Positions 16,917 to 25,690 of a DNA stretch of 64,000 nt are shown one piece after another. The first letter of the stretch is position 1. Every line of letters starts with the position of its first letter. The position numbers and the translations under genes were made by a program. The notes under the pieces are model-generated. The model made no database searches. It was given only the letters and a program-made list of their open reading frames with translations, and was not told where the DNA came from. Source of the stretch: an uncultured Alistipes sp. (GTDB lineage Bacteria; Bacteroidota; Bacteroidia; Bacteroidales; Rikenellaceae). Location: positions 17,572 to 81,571 of the forward strand of contig UQKD01000017.1 in NCBI GenBank assembly GCA_900541585.1. The letters are read 5' to 3'.

Positions 16917-18338
16917 ATGAAAGAACCCGTCATCCCCCGCAACGTCGTTTTCCCGTTTATCCTGCTGACGACGCTTTTCTTCGCCTGGGCTTTGCCGAAC
17001 AACCTGACCGATACGATGCTGGCGGCCTTCAAGCGCATCATGAGCCTCTCCGACGCCAGGACGGCGTGGATACAGGTCGTCTGCTACCTGCTCGGTTACG
17101 GCTGTTTCGCCATCCCCGGGGCCATGTTCATCAAACGCTACACCTATAAGTCGGGCGTTCTGCTCGGGCTGGGGATGTACGCCCTCGGGGCATTCCTGTT
17201 CTATCCCGCCATGCTGTGCTCGGAGGTGAACGTCGAAATGAGCTTCGTGATGTATCTTTTCGCGATCTTCATCCTCTTCGCCGGGCTGTCGATCCTGGAG
17301 ACCTCGACCAACTCCTACGTATTCGCCATGGGACCCGAGTCCACGGCGACGCAGCGCCTGAATTTCGCCCAGTCGTTCAACCCCTTCGGGGCGATTTCGG
17401 GCGTAATCATCAGCCAGATATTCATTCTCTCGCAGCTCAACGTCTTTACGGCCGCCGAGCGGGCGGCCCTGCCCGCCGCGGAGCTGGCTGCCATCCAGGC
17501 CGACGAGCTGAATGCCGTGACGATGACCTATGTGGCCGTCGGGGCCGTGATGGTCGTGCTGCTGCTGGCGATCTGGCTGACGCGGATGCCCAACCTGCGC
17601 GAGGAGGACAAGACCTTGCAGTTCGGGGCGGCCTTCCGCCGCCTGGTCCGGAACCGGAACTACGTCTGGGGTGTCGTCGCGCAGTTCTTCTACGTGGGCG
17701 CGCAGATCGCCGTGTGGTCGTTCGTCATCCGGTATGCCATGCAGCAGCTGCATTTCGACGCCGTGATCGCCGGGCTTGGCAGCGGGGCTTCGACCGAAAG
17801 CATCATCGCGGCCCTGCGGGGCGTGGAACCCGTCGCTGCCGGATTTTACGACTTCTGTGCCTGGATCGGATTGGACGACCTGCTGCCCCGGACCGCCGAA
17901 CAGGCCGGCGCGACCTACTATATCCTTTCGCTGGTGCTGTTCGTCGTCGCCCGCTTCGTTTGCACGGGGCTGATGCGGTTTTTCTCGCCGCGCAAGATCC
18001 TCATGACCCTGGCGGTCCTGGCCGTCGCCTGCTGCCTGACGGCGGTTTATGCCCGGGGTGTCGCCGGCGTTTACGGTCTGATGGGTATTTCGGGGTGCAT
18101 GTCGCTGATGTTTCCGACGATTTACAGCTGCGGCCTGCGCGGTCTGGGTCCGGACACGAAGATCGGCGGTGCGGGAATGGTCATGGCGATCGCCGGTGCG
18201 GCCGTGCTGACCCAGATACAGGGCATCGTCTCCGACCGGATCGGAAGTATCGGGACCGCCTACTGGGTTCCCGCCGCCGCCTTTGCGGTCATCGTTTATT
18301 ACAGTATCTTTATATGCAAGGAAGAACGCGTGTCATGA
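16917..18338 (+). CDS. fucP: FucP-type sugar:proton symporter (MFS)
   Basis: 473 aa with about 12 membrane helices. Characteristic FucP motifs are present: WALPNNLTDTMLAAF (Asp near 32, counterpart of E. coli D46), GLSILETSTNSY (Glu near 129, counterpart of E135), GPESTATQRLNFAQSFNPFG, and YVGAQIAVWSFVIRYA. E. coli FucP carries L-fucose and also D-arabinose. Compared with it, this protein has longer loops (for example about 280-335, rich in Ala/Gly). It starts 38 nt after the DUF6786 gene, and its stop overlaps the kinase start as ATGA. The inner-membrane uptake step of the locus; exact sugar inferred. Confidence 0.9.
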   Translation: MKEPVIPRNVVFPFILLTTLFFAWALPNNLTDTMLAAFKRIMSLSDARTAWIQVVCYLLGYGCFAIPGAMFIKRYTYKSGVLLGLGMYALGAFLFYPAMLCSEVNVEMSFVMYLFAIFILFAGLSILETSTNSYVFAMGPESTATQRLNFAQSFNPFGAISGVIISQIFILSQLNVFTAAERAALPAAELAAIQADELNAVTMTYVAVGAVMVVLLLAIWLTRMPNLREEDKTLQFGAAFRRLVRNRNYVWGVVAQFFYVGAQIAVWSFVIRYAMQQLHFDAVIAGLGSGASTESIIAALRGVEPVAAGFYDFCAWIGLDDLLPRTAEQAGATYYILSLVLFVVARFVCTGLMRFFSPRKILMTLAVLAVACCLTAVYARGVAGVYGLMGISGCMSLMFPTIYSCGLRGLGPDTKIGGAGMVMAIAGAAVLTQIQGIVSDRIGSIGTAYWVPAAAFAVIVYYSIFICKEERVS

Positions 18339-19969
18339 GAAAATACGTTATCGGAATAGATTACGGGACGGACTCCTGCCGGGCTTTGGTCGTGGACAGC
18401 GCGAACGGCCGCGAGGCGGCTTCGGCGGTCTGCCCTTATCCGCGTTGGAAAAAGGGACTCTACTGCGATGCCCGGGGCCAGCGTTACCGCCAGCATCCGC
18501 TGGATTACACCGAATCGCTCGAAACGGCGGTTCGCGGGGCCGTCGCCGCAATCCCGGCGGACAGGCCCGGCGAAATCTGCGCCCTGGCGTTCGACACGAC
18601 CGGTTCCACCCCCGTCCTGACCGATGCGGCGGGGACGCCGCTGGCTTTGCTGCCGCGCTTTGCGGAGGAGCCGGACGCGATGTTCGTGCTGTGGAAAGAC
18701 CATACGGCCATCCGTGAAGCCGCGGAGATCAATGCCGCGGCCAGACGTTCCGATACGGATTACACGCGCTATTCGGGCGGCATCTATTCGGCGGAATGGG
18801 TCTGGTCGAAAGTGCTGCATATTCTGAAAACCAACCCTTCGGTGGCGGAGGCCGCCTATGCCTGGGTCGAACACTGCGACTGGATGTGTGCGCTGCTGAC
18901 GGGCAATACCCGTCCCGAAAAGGTCCTCCGGGGCCGCTGTGCCGCCGGACACAAGGGACTGTGGCATGCGGCGTGGGGCGGCTGGCCCCCTGCGGAGTTT
19001 CTCGACGGGCTGCGGCCCGGGCTGGGGCGCTTCGCCCAGCGCATGTCTTCCGAAACGCATACCGCCGAACGGTATGCCGGCGGGCTGTGCGGCGAATGGG
19101 CCGCGCGGCTGGGGCTGCCGGCGGGCATTCCCGTGGCCGTCGGGGCGATCGACGCCCATATCGGGGCTGTCGGGGCGGGCATCCGTCCCGGCGTGCTGAC
19201 CCGTATCATGGGGACCTCGACCTGCGACATCGTCGTGTGCCCGGCCGAAAAACTCGGCGGCGCCGTCCGCGGCATCTGCGGACAGGTCGACGGCTCGGTG
19301 CTGCCGGGCTGCGTCGGCATGGAGGCCGGGCAATCCGCTTTCGGCGACGTATACGCGTGGTTCCGCGACCTGCTGATGTGGCCGGTCCGGGAACTGCTGC
19401 CCGGGCGGGACGATTTGAGCGAAGAGATCATTCCCCGCCTGGGCGAACGGGCCGCGCTGGTCGATCCCCGGGAATCGTCCGTGCTGGCCCTCGACTGGCT
19501 GAACGGCCGCCGCACCCCCGATGCGAATCCGCTCCTGACCGGAGCGCTGACCGGGCTAACGCTCGGCACTTCGGCCCCGATGATTTTCCGGGCGCTGGTC
19601 GAGGCGACGGCCTACGGATCGCGGGCCATTGCGGAACGTTTTACCGGGGAGGGCGTCGAAATCCGGTCGATCCTCGCCATCGGCGGCATCGCCGTCAAGT
19701 CGCCTTTCGTGATGCAGACGCTCAGCGACGTGCTCGGCATGCCGATCCGGGTCGTCGGCTACGCGCAGACCTGTGCGCTGGGCGCCGCGATGTGCGCGGC
19801 CGTCGCCGCCGGCATCCATCCGACGGTCGGGGAGGCGCAGGCTGCGATGGGCGTCAGGGAGTACGTCGATTACGTTCCCGACCCCGAACGCCGCGCTTAT
19901 TACGAAAGACAATACGAACGCTATGCGGCCCTCGGCCGTTTTGTGGAACAGCAGACAAACGAACAATAA
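18335..19969 (+). CDS. araB: AraB-type ribulokinase (FGGY family)
   Basis: 544 aa. The frame is open upstream through fucP, but the ATG at 18335 (ATGA overlap) gives the correct N-terminus KYVIGIDYGTDSCRALVVD. It follows E. coli AraB closely: YPRWKKG with YCDA, AFDTTGSTPVLTDAAG, DAMFVLWKDHTAIREA, RGRCAAGHKGLWH, MGTSTCDIVV, GMEAGQSAFGD and LDWLNGRRTPDAN. AraB phosphorylates ribuloses broadly, including D-ribulose. It is not of the FucK/rhamnulokinase type. With FucI, this predicts D-arabinose to D-ribulose to D-ribulose-5-phosphate, which enters the pentose phosphate pathway without an aldolase. No araA or araD accompanies it. Family very sure; substrate inferred. Confidence 0.9.
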   Translation: MRKYVIGIDYGTDSCRALVVDSANGREAASAVCPYPRWKKGLYCDARGQRYRQHPLDYTESLETAVRGAVAAIPADRPGEICALAFDTTGSTPVLTDAAGTPLALLPRFAEEPDAMFVLWKDHTAIREAAEINAAARRSDTDYTRYSGGIYSAEWVWSKVLHILKTNPSVAEAAYAWVEHCDWMCALLTGNTRPEKVLRGRCAAGHKGLWHAAWGGWPPAEFLDGLRPGLGRFAQRMSSETHTAERYAGGLCGEWAARLGLPAGIPVAVGAIDAHIGAVGAGIRPGVLTRIMGTSTCDIVVCPAEKLGGAVRGICGQVDGSVLPGCVGMEAGQSAFGDVYAWFRDLLMWPVRELLPGRDDLSEEIIPRLGERAALVDPRESSVLALDWLNGRRTPDANPLLTGALTGLTLGTSAPMIFRALVEATAYGSRAIAERFTGEGVEIRSILAIGGIAVKSPFVMQTLSDVLGMPIRVVGYAQTCALGAAMCAAVAAGIHPTVGEAQAAMGVREYVDYVPDPERRAYYERQYERYAALGRFVEQQTNEQ

Positions 19970-19970
19970 T

Positions 19971-21722
19971 ATGAAGCTCCGTATTTTGCAATGCCTTCTG
20001 GCGACCGCGGCCCTGCTGCCTTCCGGCACGCGTGCCGGCGAAAAGGCTCCCGCCTACTGGAATTCGAACAACGCGATCTCGGCTTTCCGGCTGCCCCCGC
20101 CGCCTGCGGGGTTCACGCCGGAATACCTCGACCTGAACGGCGACGGAAGGCCGGATGCCATCCGTTCGGTCACCCACAACGACGTCCCCGTGCTCTGGCT
20201 CGACGACGACGGCAATATGAAGCCCGGCGATCTGGAGGGGGACACGGTTAACGACTGCCTGCTCGTCGACCGCAATAAGGACGGGGTCTACGATCTCATC
20301 GTGAAGTGGGCCGATCTCGACGGCGACGGCCGTGCCGACCTGCAACTGGTGGCCGAATATCCGTTCAAACCGACCGACGAGGTGTGGCCCAACGGGCACT
20401 ATATGATCGTGCTGGATACCGACAGGGACGACATTTTCAACTACATCGACTGGAACACCTTCCGGCTGGAGTGCTGGCAGAAGTCGGGTATCTGCGACTT
20501 TTTCCCCGATTACAGCGGCAAGACCGCCTTCATGAAGATGCACGCCTCGACGGACAAGATCGGCGATCTGCGGCTCAACTGGGAGAATCCGTTCCTTTTC
20601 TACGATCCCGACAAGGACGGGCTGACCGAAATGGCGATCCGCCTGCTGGACTCCCCGCCGCACATGAAAGACCCGAAACTGCCCAACACCTACGACCACA
20701 TGCAGCTGACGGGCCGTATCGACTGGGTTTCGATCGCCGTCGACCTCGACAATGACAACCGTCCGGGGCAGGAGTTCGATTTCGACTTTACGCTGGGCTT
20801 CCAGGGCGAAGGATTCGATTACGGCGACCAGGTGCACCCGCTCCGCAACATGCGCGGACTGCCCGAAGCCGACCGGTTCTTCCCCGATCCCCGTTTCCGG
20901 CAGTTGACGGAGCTGGTCTACACGGACCATGAGCACGCCTACGATCTGATTTTCAAGCGCGGGAAGTGGAGCCGCGTCAACTTCGTCTTCGACGAGGACG
21001 ACGACTGCGGCCGCTGGGAGCGCGTGGAGTTCTGCGACAACCTCGATCCGTTCAAGGTCGGGCGCAGCCGCGGCGGTTTCGACAACCATTCCCAGTCCGA
21101 CCCTTCGGGCGACCGCGGGGAGTGGGATATGGACAACTCCGGCGGCGGACGGCTCTACATCAGCCGTTTCGACGGCCGCCTGCACCTCTACGGGGCCGAG
21201 ACCGGTATCTGGCGCATCGACCAGAACACGACCTATTATCAGGGCTGGGACCGCCTCTGGCAGCGCCGGGACCCCGAGCGCTTTGCGACGGTGCGCTATA
21301 CCGACCGGGACGGGAACGGATTTTTCGACTGTATCGAATACGACCTCGACGGCGACCGCACGTTCGAAACGACGGTCGACCTGAAGGCGCTGGGTGTCGA
21401 CGACCGGTGCGAGCTGATCGACGTTTCGGGATTCCGCTACGGCGACTATACGAAGCTGATGCGGCGCATGGCCGACGACCTGTGGCGGCAGGCGCAGCAG
21501 GCAGTCAAGGTCGCCGAACGCCACGGGCTGAACACGTCGTGGTACGCCAAACTGAAACAGGCCGCGTCGATCCGGGAGCGATACCACAAGGGCTATTGGC
21601 TGCAATACTACCTTTACCGCGATCTGGAGGACAAGTTCGCCCGCGAGGGGCGCGGTGACCTGCTGGAACGGCTGAACAGGGCCTATTTCTCGGCCGACTG
21701 GAAAGGTATGAATAAAAAGTGA
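19971..21722 (+). CDS. Exported protein with many DxDGDG-type calcium loops
   Basis: 583 aa with a signal peptide (MKLRILQCLLATAALLPSGTRA). At least seven acidic loops of EF-hand/dockerin/FG-GAP style are spread along the chain: DLNGDGRPDAI, DRNKDGVYDLI, DLDGDGRADLQ, DTDRDDIFNYI, DPDKDGLTEMA, DLDNDNRPGQEF and DRDGNGFFDCIE with DLDGDRTF. These suggest calcium-stabilised repeats, probably a beta-propeller. Between them are Trp/Tyr-rich segments. The C-terminal 100 residues look helical. The stop overlaps the GTG/ATG region of the heparinase-like gene, so the two are probably made together. I do not recognise an enzyme family. A glycan-binding or lyase-like role is only contextual. Confidence 0.65.
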   Translation: MKLRILQCLLATAALLPSGTRAGEKAPAYWNSNNAISAFRLPPPPAGFTPEYLDLNGDGRPDAIRSVTHNDVPVLWLDDDGNMKPGDLEGDTVNDCLLVDRNKDGVYDLIVKWADLDGDGRADLQLVAEYPFKPTDEVWPNGHYMIVLDTDRDDIFNYIDWNTFRLECWQKSGICDFFPDYSGKTAFMKMHASTDKIGDLRLNWENPFLFYDPDKDGLTEMAIRLLDSPPHMKDPKLPNTYDHMQLTGRIDWVSIAVDLDNDNRPGQEFDFDFTLGFQGEGFDYGDQVHPLRNMRGLPEADRFFPDPRFRQLTELVYTDHEHAYDLIFKRGKWSRVNFVFDEDDDCGRWERVEFCDNLDPFKVGRSRGGFDNHSQSDPSGDRGEWDMDNSGGGRLYISRFDGRLHLYGAETGIWRIDQNTTYYQGWDRLWQRRDPERFATVRYTDRDGNGFFDCIEYDLDGDRTFETTVDLKALGVDDRCELIDVSGFRYGDYTKLMRRMADDLWRQAQQAVKVAERHGLNTSWYAKLKQAASIRERYHKGYWLQYYLYRDLEDKFAREGRGDLLERLNRAYFSADWKGMNKK

Positions 21723-21727
21723 CGGAG

Positions 21728-23689
21728 ATGCGTTTGCAGTTGAGATATTTCGCGGCCGCCGGGCTGTTGCTCCTCGGGCTTGCCGCTTACGGGCAAAACG
21801 AGGCCCGTCTCGAATCCCCGGAGGAGTTCTACTTCTTCTCCACTGACGATGTGGCGCATATCCGCGAGTCGGCGAAGACCGATTGGGGCGGGCGGATCGT
21901 GGCGTCCATGCGCCGGAGCGTCGACGAGCGGCTGACGCACGACATGGAGGTTCCCACGATGGAGGCCGGCCACGGCCATTTCTACGTCTGTCCGATCCAT
22001 AACGTCACCTTCACCTTCCGCTGGGACCATCCCACGGCGCACTATTGCGCCGCCTGTGACAGGGAGTACCGGGGCGTGAACCGCTATAACTGGGGCTGGG
22101 TGAATTTCGTGCATGCCCACAACCTGACTTTCCTGACGAACTGCATGTATCTCTACCTGGCCACGGGCGAATCCCGCTATGCGGAGTATATCCGTGACAT
22201 GCTGCTCGATTACTCGAACATGTATCCCGATTACATGGTGCACAATGCCTGGCGCAAACCCTCCGAGGCGCACAGCGGCAAGATGTTCGGACAGAGCCTC
22301 GACGAATCGGTGTGGTTCAGTTCCGCCGCCCGGGCCTACGTCGCTGTACGCGGTACGCTGACCGGGGCGCAGCAGCGGAAAATCGAACGCGATCTTTTCC
22401 GGCAGGGCGCCGACCTGCTGCTGCGCCGCCGCGACGGCGGCAACTGGCAGGTGTGGCACAACTGCGGCCTGACGGCCCTGGCGGTCGCTCTGCGCGACGA
22501 CGGGCTGATCCGCGTGGCGCTCGACGATCCCCAGTGCGGCTACCGGACGCTGATGGCCAGACACGTCTATGCGGACGGATGGTGGAACGAAGGTTCGCCG
22601 ATCTACCATTTCTATCCGCTCGGGGCTGTCGTGATGACGGCCGACGCCGTGCGATGCCGCAACATCGACCTGTATGACGAACAGTTGTACAATATGTTCG
22701 CGTCGCCGGTGCGGGGCGTCTATCCCGATCTGACTTTCCCGGCCCACAACGACGGCTGGTACGGCGAGTCGCTCATCGCGCAGGCCGGGCTGTTCGAAGC
22801 GGCGTACGCCCGCTTCCGCGACCCGCTTTTCCGCGACGTGCTGGCCCAATGCTATCGTTATGTGGAGCGGGGCGGCGGTTATGCGCTGCTGAATCCGGAG
22901 CGGATCGCTCCCGCCTCGGAACCGCTGCGGCAGGAGAGTTTCCGTTTTGAAGACGCCGGATTCGCCCTGCTGCGCAGCCCCGAAGCGACCGTGGTGCTGA
23001 AATACGGCCCGCACGGCGGCGGCCACGGTCATCCCGACAAACTCTCGATTTCGGTGCACGACGGCCGGAAAGAGTTGGTCTCCGACTTCGGAACCTCGGC
23101 CTACGGCGCCCCCGACTATACGAAATGGTATCGCAAGACGCTGGCTCATAATACGGTGACGGTCGACGGCCGGGACCAGTCGGAGACGGCCGGGGAATTC
23201 GTCGCCTTCGAGTCGCGGCCCGACGGAGGCATGGTCGCCGCCCGGGCCGACCGTGCTTATCCCGGCGTGGAGATGTCGCGCCGGCTGACGCTGAAGGGGG
23301 CCGGGCTTTCCGACCGTTTCGTCTGTCGTTCGGACGGGACGCACCGTTACGACTATGTCCTGCTGTTCAACGAACGGCCCGTGCTGAACGGCAAAAGCCT
23401 CGGTGCGGTGTCGTTCGGCGAGGAACCTTACGCCCGCATCCGGAATGCGGAGCGCTACGCTTTCAAAAGAGGCTTCGTGATCCGTACGGGCGACGCCGAG
23501 GTGCGGATCGACGCTTCGGCTCCGGTGGAAGTTTTCGTGGGCGAGGCTTCGGGCATTCCTCCGACCAATCCCGGCGTGAAGACCGTTTCGGGGAGCGAGA
23601 AGCGGCCCGTGCAGCCGGCCTATCCGGTGATCGTCCGCATGACGGGCCGGACCATGACCATCGACGCGCAATGGAAGATCAATCCGTAA
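21728..23689 (+). CDS. Heparinase II/III-fold protein (polysaccharide lyase-like), exported
   Basis: 653 aa from the ATG at 21728, which gives a clean signal peptide (MRLQLRYFAAAGLLLLGLAAYG); a GTG three codons upstream overlaps the previous stop. The N-terminal half is an alpha/alpha toroid (NWGWVNFVHAHNL, GNWQVWHNCGLTALAVAL, DGWWNEGSPIYHFYPLGAV). The C-terminal beta-sandwich has the heparinase II/III signature GGGHGHPDKLSISVHDG, then VSDFGTSAYG, WYRKTLAHNTVTVDGRDQ. The family includes PL12, PL15, PL17 and PL21 lyases that beta-eliminate uronate-containing glycans, and also uncharacterised members. Assignment to one PL family would need a search. Odd beside D-arabinose genes, because it implies a uronic acid or an atypical activity. 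Confidence 0.82.
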   Translation: MRLQLRYFAAAGLLLLGLAAYGQNEARLESPEEFYFFSTDDVAHIRESAKTDWGGRIVASMRRSVDERLTHDMEVPTMEAGHGHFYVCPIHNVTFTFRWDHPTAHYCAACDREYRGVNRYNWGWVNFVHAHNLTFLTNCMYLYLATGESRYAEYIRDMLLDYSNMYPDYMVHNAWRKPSEAHSGKMFGQSLDESVWFSSAARAYVAVRGTLTGAQQRKIERDLFRQGADLLLRRRDGGNWQVWHNCGLTALAVALRDDGLIRVALDDPQCGYRTLMARHVYADGWWNEGSPIYHFYPLGAVVMTADAVRCRNIDLYDEQLYNMFASPVRGVYPDLTFPAHNDGWYGESLIAQAGLFEAAYARFRDPLFRDVLAQCYRYVERGGGYALLNPERIAPASEPLRQESFRFEDAGFALLRSPEATVVLKYGPHGGGHGHPDKLSISVHDGRKELVSDFGTSAYGAPDYTKWYRKTLAHNTVTVDGRDQSETAGEFVAFESRPDGGMVAARADRAYPGVEMSRRLTLKGAGLSDRFVCRSDGTHRYDYVLLFNERPVLNGKSLGAVSFGEEPYARIRNAERYAFKRGFVIRTGDAEVRIDASAPVEVFVGEASGIPPTNPGVKTVSGSEKRPVQPAYPVIVRMTGRTMTIDAQWKINP

Positions 23690-23717
23690 TCATCATCATA
23701 AACTACGACTCGACAAA

Positions 23718-25688
23718 ATGAAAAAATGTTTATCTCTGCTGGCGCTCATCGGTTTGCTGGCATTGCCGGGCGGGAACGTCGCGGCCGCGAAGAAAAAAAC
23801 GACCCGGCTGAAACCCTACAGCTGGACCTCCGAGGTCGAACTGCTCAAACGGGTGGATTTGCTGCCCCTCTACCGCGACGGCATGGTGGAGCAGGTTTCC
23901 AGCTACGATCCCACGGGCGGCAACGAGGACGGTTTCGCCGGAAAGTACTCCTACATCCGCAAGGAGGGCGACAAACTGGTGCTGGCCGAACTGGAGGGAC
24001 CGGGTGTCATCCAGCGCATCTGGACCCCGACGCCGACCGACGACATGCTGGAATTCTACTTCGACGGCGAGCAGACGCCCCGCCTGCGCCTGCGTTTCTC
24101 GGACCTCTTCTCCGGAAAGGTCTATCCCTTCGTGAAACCCGTGTGCGCCAACGAGATCGGCGGTTATTACTGCTATGTGCCGATCCCTTACGCCAAGTCG
24201 TGCAAGATCGTCTTCTGCGGCAAGAAGATCATGTTCCACCAGTTCCAGTACCGCAGTCTTCCGGGCTACGACGTGAAGACGTGGACCGGGGAGTTCACGC
24301 CCGGGGAGCGCGACATGCTCGCCTCGGTGTGCCGCGTGTGGTCGGAGATTTCGCCCGCCTGCACCGACTACGCCGTCGGGCAGTCGGAAGGTGCGCGCCT
24401 CGTGGAGAAACGCTTCACGCTGCTGCCCGGCGACGAAACCGTGTTTTTCGAACAGCGGAAGGGCGGCCGTATCGCGGGCTTCGAGATCGACGGCGGGGCT
24501 TCGTTCGAAGGTTTCGACCGCGACGTGCTGCTGTGCGCCCGCTGGGACGACGACACCCGCCCGGCGATCCATGCGCCGCTGGCCGACTTCTTCGGCTACG
24601 CCTACGGGAAAAAGGCCATGCGCAGCATGCTGATCGGCTGCCGCGGCGATGTCAACTACTGTTATCTGCCCGCGCCGTTCGATGCGCGTTCCGAACTGAA
24701 ACTCCGTTACGTGGTCCGCGAAGGCGCCCGCCAGAACCCGATCCAGGTGACCACCCGGGTGTGGGTCAACGACCGGGCGCGCGACATCCGCACCGAAGGG
24801 CGCCTCTATACGGCCTGGCGCCGGGAGATCAACCCCGCCAAGGGCGAATACTACAAATTCCTTTCGAAGGAGGGCCGCGGCCACTACGTCGGCACGGTGC
24901 ATCAGGCGCAGGGTTTCCTGGCCGAGATGACCGGCTTCTTCGAGGGCGACGATTCGACCTACATGGACGGCAAGATGCGCCTCCACGGTACGGGTTCGGA
25001 GGACTATTACAACGGCGGCTGGTACGCCATGCTCGACCGCTGGGACCGCGGCGTGAGCCTTCCGCTGCACGGTTCGCTCGATTACTCGCTGCCGATGGCG
25101 CGTACGGGCGGATACCGTTTCTACATGAACGACAAACTCTCGTTCGAGCGCGAGTTTTACATGGGTATCGAGCACGGCCCTTCGGGCAACGAATATCCGG
25201 TGGACTACACCTCGGTGGCCTTCTTCTACGGCGAAACGCCCGCCACGGAGTGCATGGAGCCGACGCAGCGTCTGCGCACGGTCTGCATTCCCGACAGACA
25301 TACGTTCTATCCGCAGGCGATGCGCCTGTCGCTGGGCAATAACGCGCAGGTGCGCTTCGGCGATTTCCCGCGCGGCATGACCGTCTCCTCGCGCGGCACG
25401 GGGCTGGTGCGCGTTCTGTTGGAGGACGTTCCCGAGGGACGCTACCGGATCTATTTCGACTACTACGCAAAACCCAACGGCGCCGAATTCTCCGTCTGGC
25501 AGCGGCAGGGCATGCTTTCCGACTGGCGCAGCTCGAAAGCCGAGACCGAGAAACTCGTGTCGCGGTTCTACGCCGGGGACATCGTGCTGACCCCGCAGAC
25601 CAACTCCGTGTCGTTCCAGATCCGCGGGAACAATTACCGGTCGGAGTTCGAGTTCGCAAATATTTACCTTGAACGGATTCCCGAATAG
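23718..25688 (+). CDS. GH172 (DUF2961) family glycoside hydrolase, exported, second copy
   Basis: 656 aa with a signal peptide (MKKCLSLLALIGLLALPGGNVAA). Core motifs are LAELEGPGVIQRIWTPTP, LRLRFSDLFSG, YYCYVPIPYAKSCKIVF, then MRLHGTGSEDYYNGGWYAM, the counterpart of GTGTEDYYGYAW in the copy at 10417-12507. The two copies are clearly diverged, so different linkages or positions are likely. GH172 enzymes include exo-alpha-D-arabinofuranosidases and D-fructofuranosidases. It sits 28 nt after the heparinase-like gene and 2 nt before the GH38 gene, consistent with one long transcript from fucI. Confidence 0.9.
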   Translation: MKKCLSLLALIGLLALPGGNVAAAKKKTTRLKPYSWTSEVELLKRVDLLPLYRDGMVEQVSSYDPTGGNEDGFAGKYSYIRKEGDKLVLAELEGPGVIQRIWTPTPTDDMLEFYFDGEQTPRLRLRFSDLFSGKVYPFVKPVCANEIGGYYCYVPIPYAKSCKIVFCGKKIMFHQFQYRSLPGYDVKTWTGEFTPGERDMLASVCRVWSEISPACTDYAVGQSEGARLVEKRFTLLPGDETVFFEQRKGGRIAGFEIDGGASFEGFDRDVLLCARWDDDTRPAIHAPLADFFGYAYGKKAMRSMLIGCRGDVNYCYLPAPFDARSELKLRYVVREGARQNPIQVTTRVWVNDRARDIRTEGRLYTAWRREINPAKGEYYKFLSKEGRGHYVGTVHQAQGFLAEMTGFFEGDDSTYMDGKMRLHGTGSEDYYNGGWYAMLDRWDRGVSLPLHGSLDYSLPMARTGGYRFYMNDKLSFEREFYMGIEHGPSGNEYPVDYTSVAFFYGETPATECMEPTQRLRTVCIPDRHTFYPQAMRLSLGNNAQVRFGDFPRGMTVSSRGTGLVRVLLEDVPEGRYRIYFDYYAKPNGAEFSVWQRQGMLSDWRSSKAETEKLVSRFYAGDIVLTPQTNSVSFQIRGNNYRSEFEFANIYLERIPE

Positions 25689-25690
25689 CC

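Noticed and set aside
17216..18334. Upstream in-frame extension of the ribulokinase gene, giving 917 codons
   Set aside because: The extension is a shadow of the fucP gene. The AraB-type N-terminus begins exactly at the ATG overlapping the fucP stop.
18335..19969. Calling the kinase L-fuculokinase because it lies beside fucI and fucP
   Set aside because: Its motifs follow AraB ribulokinase (YPRW, TGSTP, FVLWKDHTA, RGRCAAGHK), not FucK or rhamnulokinase.
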